From: DATBRC01 sp036560485 | GTDB lineage: Bacteria > Pseudomonadota > Gammaproteobacteria > Burkholderiales > Burkholderiaceae_D | Length of the DNA stretch: 8,283 nucleotides | Reading direction: 5' to 3' | Assembly: GCA_036560485.1 (NCBI GenBank) | Contig: DATBRC010000024.1 | Span: 1 to 8,283, forward strand | In this document: positions 1 through 6,868 of the stretch, piece after piece | Position numbering within the stretch: position 1 is the first letter of the stretch | How the letters are laid out: each line of letters opens with the position of its first letter | Program-made: the position numbers and the translations under genes | Notes under the pieces: generated by a model | Database searches by the model: none | Seen by the model: only the letters and a program-made list of their open reading frames with translations | Told to the model about the DNA's origin: nothing

Positions 1-2
1 GG

Positions 3-2186
3 GTAGAAGGGATCCAGCGTACTGAAGCAGGTACAGTATTTAGTTATTTGCCTGTAAGAGTCGGTGAAACTTTCACAGACGAAAAAAGCGCTGCTGCAAT
101 CAAGGCCCTCTATGCAACCGGATTCTTTAAAGATGTGCGAATTGAAGTAGAAGGTGATGTGCTGGTTGTCTTGATTGAAGAACGACCGGCAATTGCCAGC
201 GTTGAGTTTACCGGCACCAAGGAATTTGAAAAAGATGTTTTGATTAAAGCATTGAAAGACATTGGACTGGGAGAGTCGCGGATTTTTGATAAATCATTGC
301 TGGATCGTGCAGAACAAGAGTTGAAACGTCAATACTTATCACATGGTTTATATGGCGTACAAATTACGACGACAGTAACACCGATTGAACGTAATCGCGT
401 GAAAATCAATTTTGCAGTGGACGAAGGCGATATATCGCGGATCAAGCAAATTAAATTTATTGGTAACAAGGCTTTTTCTGACAGTGAATTGCTTGATGAA
501 ATAAAGTTGACAACTCCTGGTTGGTTCACTTGGTACACAAAAGGCGATCAATACTCTAAACAAAAATTAGCCGGTGATATTGAAACACTGAAGTCATTTT
601 ATTTGAATCATGGCTATATCGAGATGCAGATCGAATCAACGCAAGTATCGATTACTCCCGACAAAAAAGACATCTACATTACAATCAATATCAATGAAGG
701 TAATAAATATACTGTTTCGGATATTAAACTTGAAGGCGAACTATTCGGCCGTGAATCAGAATTAAAATCTCTGCTCCAGATTAAGCCAGGGGATGTCTAT
801 TCAGGAGAAAAGCTCGCTGAGAGCGTCAAGAAAATCTCAGAACGCCTTGGCAACTATGGTTATGCTTTCGCAAATGTTAATGCAAACCCGGAATTAGATC
901 GCGAGAAGAAAGAAGCTGTTTTCACCATTTTTATCGATCCGGGCAAGCGGGTTTATGTGCGCCGCATAAATATCACCGGAAATTCGACTACTCGTGATGA
1001 AGTGGTTCGTCGTGAATTACGCGAATTTGAAAATTCATGGTACGACGGGCAGAAAATTAAACTGTCACGTGATCGCGTTGATCGTTTAGGTTATTTCAGT
1101 GAAGTGAATATTGAAACTCCCGAAGTGCCTGGTACTACCGATCAGGTGGATATCAATATGGCCGTTGTGGAGAAACCGACTGGTAATATTTCACTTGGCG
1201 CGGGTTATTCTACAGCAGAAAAGTTAACGCTTAATGGGTCTATTCAGCAGGCCAATGCTTTCGGTAGTGGTAATACAATTGGCTTGGATGTTAACACCAG
1301 CAAGGTAAATCGCACCATAGCTTTCAATCAAACGAATCCTTATTTTACGGACGATGGTGTCAGCAGAACCTATGATTTGTTTGTGCGCACAAGTCGGCCT
1401 GCATTAGTCGATAGTGGCAATTACGCTGTCAAAACTAAAGGTGGCGATATCAGGTTTGGTGTCCCATTTACCGAACTGGATACCATTTTCTTTGGGGTGG
1501 GGATAGAAAATACGTATGTCGAAACGGATTCTACAAGTCCCTCGATTTTCACTAAATACGTCAGTGATTTTGGCAACCAAACCACTAGTTTTCCATTAAC
1601 TGTCGGTTGGCAGCGCGATAGCCGCGATAGTATTCTGACGCCATCGGTAGGGCGCTATCAACGTGCCAATTTGGAAGTCGGTGCTTTTGGTGATTTACAA
1701 TACTACCGAACGGTTTATCAGCATCAATACTTTATCCCGGTAACACGCAGTACGACTCTCGCCTTTAATGGGGAATTTGATTACGGCAGGGGCTTGAGTG
1801 GTAAACCATATCCTGTATTTAAGAATTTCTATGCCGGGGGCATAGGCTCGGTGCGCGGATATAATGGGTCATCGCTTGGACCTCGTGATCCCACGACGCA
1901 AGATCCAATTGGAGGCACCACTCGGCTATTCGGGAATGCAGAATTGCAACTTCCTTTCAGTGGTAGTACTGATAGGAACCTTCGCTGGTTTACATTCTTT
2001 GATGCAGGGAATGTCTATGCGACAGGAGAGGAAATCAAGCCTTTGAAACTGAAATCATCGATTGGATTGGGAATCAGTTGGATTTCACCTTTAGGACCTT
2101 TGAAATTTAGCTACGGCAAGCCTTTGAAACAACAACCAGGTGATAATGTGCAGAGATTGCAATTCCAGATAGGTACTGGTTTTTAA
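3..2186 (+). CDS. bamA: Outer membrane protein assembly factor BamA (5'-partial)
   Basis: BamA is the Omp85-family core of the BAM complex; it folds and inserts beta-barrel proteins into the outer membrane. The reading frame is open from base 3 (V-E-G-I-Q-R-T-E), so the gene runs off the left edge; against E. coli BamA only the signal peptide and about the first ten mature residues are missing. The TTG at base 48 is an internal Leu codon, not a start. Visible residues 1 to about 390 form five POTRA domains. The barrel follows, from about base 1170 (E-K-P-T-G-N). The Omp85 signature of loop 6 is VRGY at 1851-1862 (VRGF in E. coli). Loop 6 is short and lacks the cysteine pair present in E. coli. 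The protein ends in Phe (G-T-G-F), as expected for the C-terminal beta-signal of an outer membrane protein. 727 residues are visible. Family assignment is certain; ompH follows 43 bases downstream. Confidence 0.98.
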   Translation, partial: VEGIQRTEAGTVFSYLPVRVGETFTDEKSAAAIKALYATGFFKDVRIEVEGDVLVVLIEERPAIASVEFTGTKEFEKDVLIKALKDIGLGESRIFDKSLLDRAEQELKRQYLSHGLYGVQITTTVTPIERNRVKINFAVDEGDISRIKQIKFIGNKAFSDSELLDEIKLTTPGWFTWYTKGDQYSKQKLAGDIETLKSFYLNHGYIEMQIESTQVSITPDKKDIYITININEGNKYTVSDIKLEGELFGRESELKSLLQIKPGDVYSGEKLAESVKKISERLGNYGYAFANVNANPELDREKKEAVFTIFIDPGKRVYVRRINITGNSTTRDEVVRRELREFENSWYDGQKIKLSRDRVDRLGYFSEVNIETPEVPGTTDQVDINMAVVEKPTGNISLGAGYSTAEKLTLNGSIQQANAFGSGNTIGLDVNTSKVNRTIAFNQTNPYFTDDGVSRTYDLFVRTSRPALVDSGNYAVKTKGGDIRFGVPFTELDTIFFGVGIENTYVETDSTSPSIFTKYVSDFGNQTTSFPLTVGWQRDSRDSILTPSVGRYQRANLEVGAFGDLQYYRTVYQHQYFIPVTRSTTLAFNGEFDYGRGLSGKPYPVFKNFYAGGIGSVRGYNGSSLGPRDPTTQDPIGGTTRLFGNAELQLPFSGSTDRNLRWFTFFDAGNVYATGEEIKPLKLKSSIGLGISWISPLGPLKFSYGKPLKQQPGDNVQRLQFQIGTGF

Positions 2187-2218
2187 TTGTCAAATGGCAT
2201 AATATTCATTTGTATTGT

Positions 2219-2222
2219 GGAG
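2219..2222 (+). promoter_or_regulatory. Ribosome binding site deciding the ompH/skp start
   Basis: GGAG lies seven bases before TTG 2230. Neither of the other in-frame candidates (TTG 2215, ATG 2254) has a comparable purine-rich site at a suitable distance, so this motif favours a TTG start for ompH. This rests on spacing and sequence only. Confidence 0.6.
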
Positions 2223-2229
2223 ATTAACC

Positions 2230-2748
2230 TTGAAGTCAATATTCAATTTATTTATGCCATTTAAAATTTTAATTTTATGTGCCGTTTGCTTGGCACCACT
2301 TACCAATACCTTGGCGCAGGAATTAAAAATTGGCATCGTTCAATCTGAGCGAATCATGCGTGAAGCTCCCCAGATCAAGGCGGCCGAAGCCAAAATCGAG
2401 CAAGAATTTTCCAAACGTGGAAAAGAATTGGAAGAATCTGCTGCTCGAATCAAAGCCATGTCAGAAAAGCTGGATAAAGATGCAGCCATTCTTTCTGAAT
2501 CAGACCGAATCAAACGTCAGCACGACTTGATTGATCTTGACAAGGATTTTCAGCGTAAAAGAGAGATCTTCCGAGAAGATTTGGCTCAGCGCAAGAATGA
2601 AGAGCTTTCGGTTGTACTTGAAAGAGTCAATAAAGTGATTAAACAGATCGCAGAAGCGGAAAAATACGATCTTGTACTTCAAGAGGCGATCTATTTTAGC
2701 CCACGCTTAGACATGACCGATAAAGTGCTGAAGGCACTTGGCAAGTAA
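2230..2748 (+). CDS. skp: Periplasmic OMP chaperone, OmpH/Skp family
   Basis: Skp/OmpH is a trimeric, jellyfish-shaped periplasmic chaperone that holds unfolded outer membrane proteins for delivery to BamA, encoded just upstream. The product is about 172 residues. It starts with a basic, hydrophobic signal peptide (core I-L-I-L-C-A-V-C-L-A-P-L) with probable cleavage after T-L-A, before Q-E-L-K-I-G. The body (L-K-I-G-I-V-Q-S-E-R) leads into a long, charged, helical stretch rich in Lys, Glu and Arg, the coiled-coil tentacles, and ends with the family's short final strand region (Y-D-L-V-L-Q-E-A-I-Y-F). I chose the TTG at 2230 because GGAG lies at 2219-2222, seven bases upstream. Alternatives are a TTG at 2215, which has no such site, and an ATG at 2254, which also lacks one but would still leave a signal peptide. 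Family is clear; the exact start is not proven. Confidence 0.93.
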   Translation: MKSIFNLFMPFKILILCAVCLAPLTNTLAQELKIGIVQSERIMREAPQIKAAEAKIEQEFSKRGKELEESAARIKAMSEKLDKDAAILSESDRIKRQHDLIDLDKDFQRKREIFREDLAQRKNEELSVVLERVNKVIKQIAEAEKYDLVLQEAIYFSPRLDMTDKVLKALGK

Positions 2749-2769
2749 AAATATCATTTAAAGGCCATC

Positions 2770-3816
2770 ATGAGCACTCGGCTAAAAGAATTGGTCGAAC
2801 GCTTGGGAGGCCAACTGAACGGCGATGGGAACATTGAGATAATCGGCATCGCGCCTCTCGATGAAGCGAGTGCATCGCATATCACGTTTCTATCCAATCC
2901 CAAGCTACGAACACAAGCTTCAAAAACGCAAGCCGCTGCCATTATCTTGACTGCTGCTGACGATGCATTTCTTGGGGCCAGTTATCATGGCGCACGCATT
3001 GTTACAGATAATCCTTACGCATATTTTGCAAAAGTAGCGCAACACTTTGCGAGTCAACAATCTATACCTCAAATATCCGGGATACATCCTAGCGCTTGTG
3101 TAGACCCAACCGCTCGTGTAGATCCAAGTGCTTATATTGGCCCTAGTGTTGTCATAGAAGCCGGCGCAATAGTAGATGGCGGATGTGTAATCGACGCCGG
3201 CTGTTTTATTGGCCGTGGAGCCAAAATAGGCGCTGGTACGCATTTATTTGCACGGGTCACTATACATTCTGATTGCGAAATAGGGCAGCGAGGCATCATC
3301 CATTCCGGAGCGGTAATAGGCACAGATGGATTTGGTTTTGCCAATGAGGGTGGTGCATGGGTCAAAATTCCGCAAACCGGACGCGTCGTTATCGGCAACG
3401 ATGTGGATATCGGCGCCAATACGTGTATCGACCGAGGTGCGTTGAAGGACACTATCATCGAAGATGGCGTCAAACTAGACAATCAGATTCAGATAGGACA
3501 TAACTGTCATATTGGTGCTCATACTGCGATGGCAGGTTGTGTGGGCGTCGCAGGAAGTGCCAAAATCGGGAAGTACTGTACTTTTGGCGGCGCCGCCATG
3601 GTGCTAGGTCATTTAACAATTGCCGATCATGTGCATATTTCCTCTGGGAGCTTGGTATCACGTTCGATACTGGAGCCTGGGCAATATACCGGTTTTTATC
3701 CTTTGGCCAAAAATGCAGAATGGGAGAAATCTGCAGCCATCGTGCGCAATTTGGGCACGATGCGTGAGAAAATCCGTCACCTGGAAAAAATAATCAAATC
3801 GCTTACGGAAAAGTAA
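2770..3816 (+). CDS. lpxD: UDP-3-O-(3-hydroxyacyl)glucosamine N-acyltransferase LpxD
   Basis: LpxD performs the third step of lipid A synthesis in the cytoplasm, transferring a 3-hydroxyacyl chain from ACP to the 2-amino group of UDP-3-O-acyl-glucosamine. The 348 residues are close to the E. coli length. Residues 1 to about 100 form the uridine-binding domain. Hexapeptide repeats of the left-handed beta-helix run from about 105 to 300 (for example V-D-P-T-A-R, V-D-P-S-A-Y, I-G-A-G-T). A C-terminal helix follows (E-W-E-K-S-A-A to the end). The catalytic His is His244 in Q-I-G-H-N (E. coli His239), and His281 in L-G-H-L-T matches E. coli His276. Leu295 aligns with E. coli Met290, a residue tied to acyl-chain choice. 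The ATG at 2770 follows AAAGG at 2760-2764 with a five-base spacer. The gene starts 21 bases after ompH and ends two bases before fabZ. Confidence 0.98.
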   Translation: MSTRLKELVERLGGQLNGDGNIEIIGIAPLDEASASHITFLSNPKLRTQASKTQAAAIILTAADDAFLGASYHGARIVTDNPYAYFAKVAQHFASQQSIPQISGIHPSACVDPTARVDPSAYIGPSVVIEAGAIVDGGCVIDAGCFIGRGAKIGAGTHLFARVTIHSDCEIGQRGIIHSGAVIGTDGFGFANEGGAWVKIPQTGRVVIGNDVDIGANTCIDRGALKDTIIEDGVKLDNQIQIGHNCHIGAHTAMAGCVGVAGSAKIGKYCTFGGAAMVLGHLTIADHVHISSGSLVSRSILEPGQYTGFYPLAKNAEWEKSAAIVRNLGTMREKIRHLEKIIKSLTEK

Positions 3817-3818
3817 TA

Positions 3819-4304
3819 ATGAACCATACAGAAATGAAAAGGCTGGATATCAATCAAATCAAAGAGTATTTGCCTCATCGTTATCCTTTGCTTTTGGTTG
3901 ATCGTGTGCTGACTTGGGAATCAGGCAAATCCATCACTGCGATCAAAAATGTCACCGTGAATGAAGAATTTTTCAATGGCCATTTTCCGAATAAACCGGT
4001 CATGCCTGGCGTATTGATGATTGAAGCGTTGGCACAAACAGCGGCGCTATTATCGTTTCTGACTATGGGTTTAAAACCTGATGAAAACAGCGTGGTTTAT
4101 TTTCTAGGCATTGATGGTGCACGTTTCAAACGGCCTGTTGAGCCGGGTGATCAGCTTAAAATGGATGTGGAAATTCTTCGTCATGCGCGCGGCATTTGGA
4201 AATACAAAGCTGTTGCATCGGTCGATGGACAAACTGCAGTAGAAGCTGAATTGATGTGCACGATGCGTAGCGCAACCGATGCGAGCCAGCCAGCGGGGCA
4301 ATAA
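3819..4304 (+). CDS. fabZ: 3-hydroxyacyl-[acyl-carrier-protein] dehydratase FabZ
   Basis: FabZ dehydrates 3-hydroxyacyl-ACP to trans-2-enoyl-ACP in type II fatty acid elongation. Its substrate pool is also the acyl donor pool for LpxA and LpxD, which explains its place between their genes: it helps set the balance between phospholipid and lipid A. The 161-residue protein is a single hot-dog fold. The catalytic pair is His55 in G-H-F-P-N-K-P and Glu69 in M-I-E-A-L-A-Q, matching E. coli His54 and Glu68. The conserved F-K-R-P-V-E-P-G-D-Q strand is present at 103-112. The ATG at 3819 is preceded by GGA at 3807-3809; a later in-frame ATG at 3834 has no ribosome site. The stop codon shares its last A with the lpxA start (TAATG), which indicates translational coupling. 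The C-terminal tail after about residue 150 is polar and not conserved. Confidence 0.98.
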   Translation: MNHTEMKRLDINQIKEYLPHRYPLLLVDRVLTWESGKSITAIKNVTVNEEFFNGHFPNKPVMPGVLMIEALAQTAALLSFLTMGLKPDENSVVYFLGIDGARFKRPVEPGDQLKMDVEILRHARGIWKYKAVASVDGQTAVEAELMCTMRSATDASQPAGQ

Positions 4305-5092
4305 TGGCAATCATTCATCCGACCGCTATTGTCGATCCGAAAGCGGAACTCGAAGATACCGTTGAAATTGGTGCTTATTCGATTATAGGCCCACATGTAG
4401 CGATCGGCGCTAGGACCAAAGTCGGGCCGCATGTCGTGATAGAAGGCAGCACGACGATCGGTAGTGATAACATTTTTTTCCAGTTTTCGTCGATTGGTGC
4501 AATTCCTCAGGACATGAAATACAAGGGCGAACCGACCTGCCTGGAAATTGGCGATCGCAACACGGTCAGAGAATTCTGTACGTTCAACCTGGGTACTGCA
4601 CAAGACGCTGGCGTTACTCGCCTTGGTAATGACAACTGGATTTCAGCCTATGTGCATTTGGCGCATGATTGCCAAGTCGGCAGCCACACGATTTTCTCCA
4701 ATAATGCTACGTTGGCCGGACATGTGCATATCGGCGATTGGGTAATCATGAGCGGCTTTTCCGGCGTTCATCAATTTTGCAAAATTGGCGCGCATGCTTT
4801 TGTCGGTATGTACACCAGCATTTCTCAAGATGTTCCGCCGTTTGTATTATTGTCCGGCATTCCATCTGCACCGCATGGCATCAATGTCGAGGGCTTGAAA
4901 CGTCGCGGATTCACTCGTGAACAGATCAGCGACCTCCGGAATGCCTACAAGCTTATCTATCGATCCAATCTGACCCTGGATGAAGCGAAAGCTGCATTGG
5001 AAAAAGAAGAGCTCAACTCGCCCGACTCGGCAGTTTATTTGCGTGCAATGCGTGAATCTCTCGAAACATCGACACGTGGCATTGTCCGATAA
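4304..5092 (+). CDS. lpxA: UDP-N-acetylglucosamine O-acyltransferase LpxA
   Basis: LpxA catalyses the first step of lipid A synthesis, moving a 3-hydroxyacyl group from ACP to the 3-OH of UDP-GlcNAc in the cytoplasm. It has 262 residues, the same as E. coli, aligned with an offset of four. Hexapeptide repeats of a left-handed beta-helix cover about residues 1-185, then a helical C-terminal domain begins at G-L-K-R-R-G-F. The catalytic base is His121 in L-A-H-D-C (E. coli His125). Lys72, His118, His140, His156 and Arg200 match E. coli Lys76, His122, His144, His160 and Arg204. E. coli His99 is replaced by Asn95 in T-F-N-L-G-T, a form I recall from Neisseria and so probably lineage-typical. The acyl-length ruler position (E. 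coli Gly173) is Met169, as in Pseudomonas aeruginosa, which predicts C10 acyl use. GGGG at 4295-4298 may serve as ribosome site. The gene overlaps fabZ by one base and lpxB by 17. Confidence 0.98.
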   Translation: MAIIHPTAIVDPKAELEDTVEIGAYSIIGPHVAIGARTKVGPHVVIEGSTTIGSDNIFFQFSSIGAIPQDMKYKGEPTCLEIGDRNTVREFCTFNLGTAQDAGVTRLGNDNWISAYVHLAHDCQVGSHTIFSNNATLAGHVHIGDWVIMSGFSGVHQFCKIGAHAFVGMYTSISQDVPPFVLLSGIPSAPHGINVEGLKRRGFTREQISDLRNAYKLIYRSNLTLDEAKAALEKEELNSPDSAVYLRAMRESLETSTRGIVR

Positions 5093-6245
5093 TCTATCGA
5101 TCGCAATGGTTGCCGGAGAAGCATCCGGCGACTTGCTGGCAGGGCGGTTATTGTCAGGCTTGCGTCCCAAACTACCTGCTGCCGTCATACACGGTATAGG
5201 CGGCCCGCAAATGGCTGCTCATGGCTTTGTCAGCGATTGGCCGTTGGAAAAATTGACGGTACGCGGCTTGTTTGAAGTGATTCCACGGTATCGTGAAATC
5301 AAGCGCATACAAGATGCATTACGTGACAAGCTCTTGACAGAAAAGCCGGCAGCCTTTATCGGTGTCGATTATCCTGGCTTCAATCTGGGCTTGGAACAGC
5401 AACTACGGCAAGCCGGTATCCCAACCATGCACTTTATCAGCCCGCAGATTTGGGCGTGGCGTGGTGGTCGGATCAAGAAAATTGCCAAGGCAGTGTCTCA
5501 CATGCTGGTTGTGTTTCCATTCGAGGAGGCCATTTACAAACAAGCGGGTATTCCTGTCACTTATGTTGGTCATCCATTGGCAGAAGTGATCCCAATGGAA
5601 CCGGATACGGCAGCCGCGCGAAGCACGCTTGGATTGCCGTCAGATTCGCCAGTTGTTGCGATTCTTCCGGGTAGTCGCATGTCCGAACTGAAATACAACA
5701 CAGTCGCTTTTATCGAAGCGGCTAAATTGCTTTCGCAGCGTGATCCAAGCATACGTTTTGTCACGCCAATGGCAGGCGAGAAGCAACGCGAATATTTTAA
5801 TGAGCTTGTCACTAAAGCAGGATTGCAAGAGCTGAACATCCAAGTGCTGGATGGACAATCGCATACTGCGATAGCAGCATCCGATGCCGTGTTGGTCGCA
5901 TCAGGAACTGCTTCACTTGAAGTGGCATTGTTTAAAAAGCCCATGGTAATCGCCTACAAAATGATGCGAGCTTCTTGGGAAATCATGCGGCATATGGGCT
6001 ATCTGCCATGGATAGGGCTGCCGAATATTTTGGCGAAAGAATATCTCGTGCCGGAACTGTTGCAGAATGCAGCGACACCACAAGCATTGGCAGATGCAAT
6101 GTGGGTACAGTTGCATGACGCGACGCATCGTGCGGTACTCAAACAACGTTTCACTGACATGCATCATTCTTTACTGCGCGACACTGCCAGCGAGAGTGCG
6201 CAAGCTGTTTTAACATTGATCGAACAGTCCAGGGCACGCATATGA
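5076..6245 (+). CDS. lpxB: Lipid-A-disaccharide synthase LpxB
   Basis: LpxB is a GT19-family, membrane-associated glycosyltransferase that joins lipid X and UDP-2,3-diacylglucosamine into the beta-1,6 lipid A disaccharide, releasing UDP. Visible blocks are G-E-A-S-G-D at 14-19, G-V-D with the essential Asp98, S-P-Q-I-W-A-W-R at 122-129, F-P-F-E at 147-150, Y-V-G-H-P-L at 163-168, L-P-G-S-R at 197-201 and S-G-T-A-S-L-E at 276-282. The open frame extends upstream to an ATG at 4980, but that stretch lies inside lpxA and is not LpxB-like. I chose GTG 5076: it gives 389 residues and puts both GEASGD and Asp98 at exactly their E. coli numbers. TTG 5082 is nearly as good; ATG 5106 would cut into the first strand (L-S-I-A-M-V-A-G). 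No strong ribosome site is visible, which fits translation coupled to the 17-base overlapping lpxA. It overlaps rnhB by four bases. Confidence 0.96.
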   Translation: MALSDNLSIAMVAGEASGDLLAGRLLSGLRPKLPAAVIHGIGGPQMAAHGFVSDWPLEKLTVRGLFEVIPRYREIKRIQDALRDKLLTEKPAAFIGVDYPGFNLGLEQQLRQAGIPTMHFISPQIWAWRGGRIKKIAKAVSHMLVVFPFEEAIYKQAGIPVTYVGHPLAEVIPMEPDTAAARSTLGLPSDSPVVAILPGSRMSELKYNTVAFIEAAKLLSQRDPSIRFVTPMAGEKQREYFNELVTKAGLQELNIQVLDGQSHTAIAASDAVLVASGTASLEVALFKKPMVIAYKMMRASWEIMRHMGYLPWIGLPNILAKEYLVPELLQNAATPQALADAMWVQLHDATHRAVLKQRFTDMHHSLLRDTASESAQAVLTLIEQSRARI

Positions 6246-6868
6246 GCAAAGCAAAATCAGACAGCTATACGCTGCCACTCTTTGATGATACTAAAGAGCT
6301 GATTTGTGGCGTGGACGAAGCAGGGCGCGGCCCACTGGCTGGACCTGTATTTGCCGCAGCTGTGATACTCAACCCAGTCAAGCTGATAGAAGGTTTGCGG
6401 GATTCCAAAAAACTGACAGAGGCAAAACGCGACGTTCTGGCGATGCAGATCAAATCCGATGCGTTGGCATGGTCGATTGCGCAATGCTCTGAGGCTGAAA
6501 TCGATTCACTCAATATTCTGCAAGCCACCATGCTGGCGATGCGACGAGCGATAGAGGGATTGCATATCGTGCCGACATTGGCCCTGATCGACGGAAACCG
6601 TTGCCCCGTTATATCGATTCGATCTGAAGCAATCGTTAAAGGCGATGACAAAGTGCCCGCCATCTCTGCAGCATCAATTCTTGCAAAAACCGCGCGCGAT
6701 GCCGCACTCGTTATTTTGCATCAACAATATCCACACTATGCTTTTGATCAGCACAAAGGCTACCCAACCGCATTGCATATGGAACGTTTGCAAATGCACG
6801 GCGTGTCGCCTGTGCATCGCAGATCCTATGCGCCTGTGCGTGCGCTATTAAGCACGGATGAGAAATGA
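6242..6868 (+). CDS. rnhB: Ribonuclease HII
   Basis: RNase HII cuts the RNA strand of RNA/DNA hybrids and nicks DNA at misincorporated single ribonucleotides, starting ribonucleotide excision repair in the cytoplasm. The protein has 208 residues, slightly longer than E. coli because of a roughly nine-residue N-terminal extension. The four metal-binding acids are Asp25 and Glu26 in G-V-D-E-A-G-R-G, Asp117 in L-I-D-G-N-R and Asp135 in V-K-G-D-D-K; they match E. coli Asp16, Glu17, Asp108 and Asp126. The conserved D-S-K-K-L, A-A-S-I-L-A-K and Q-H-K-G-Y-P-T blocks are all present. ATG 6242 overlaps the lpxB stop (ATGA) and follows AGGG at 6231-6234 with a seven-base gap. It likewise overlaps the methyltransferase gene by ATGA. 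It has no functional tie to lipid A, but rnhB after lpxB is a long-standing proteobacterial gene order. Confidence 0.98.
   Translation: MSKAKSDSYTLPLFDDTKELICGVDEAGRGPLAGPVFAAAVILNPVKLIEGLRDSKKLTEAKRDVLAMQIKSDALAWSIAQCSEAEIDSLNILQATMLAMRRAIEGLHIVPTLALIDGNRCPVISIRSEAIVKGDDKVPAISAASILAKTARDAALVILHQQYPHYAFDQHKGYPTALHMERLQMHGVSPVHRRSYAPVRALLSTDEK

Noticed and set aside
2187..2229. Possible promoter for ompH (TTGTCA at 2187-2192, A/T-rich TAATAT at 2200-2205)
   Set aside because: The two boxes are only seven bases apart, and at 16-18 base spacing there is no recognisable -10 hexamer. The A/T richness matches the surrounding genes.
2254..2330. Cysteines in the OmpH signal peptide as a possible lipobox
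   Set aside because: The residues before each Cys (L-I-L-C and C-A-V-C) do not fit the L-[A/S/T]-[G/A]-C pattern, and a normal T-L-A cleavage site follows.
3132..3482. Open frame of about 116 codons on the minus strand within lpxD
   Set aside because: It is a Pro/Ser/Ile-rich antisense shadow of the hexapeptide repeats (I-G-x-G-A codons read backwards), with no independent support.
3070..3560. Short-period repeats at DNA level in lpxD
   Set aside because: They encode the hexapeptide repeats of the left-handed beta-helix and are explained by protein structure, not by a DNA repeat element. The same holds for lpxA.
4577..4588. LpxA Asn95 in place of E. coli catalytic-pocket His99 as a sign of altered activity
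   Set aside because: The surrounding T-F-N-L-G-T block appears typical of betaproteobacterial LpxA as I recall it from Neisseria, and the essential His121 is intact.
4181..4603. Open frame of about 140 codons on the minus strand spanning the fabZ/lpxA junction
   Set aside because: It is antisense to two confirmed genes and has no family resemblance or credible start signals.
6265..6663. Open frame of about 132 codons on the minus strand within rnhB
   Set aside because: It lies wholly opposite rnhB, whose motifs are intact, and its translation has no recognisable domain or ribosome site. It is a codon-bias shadow.
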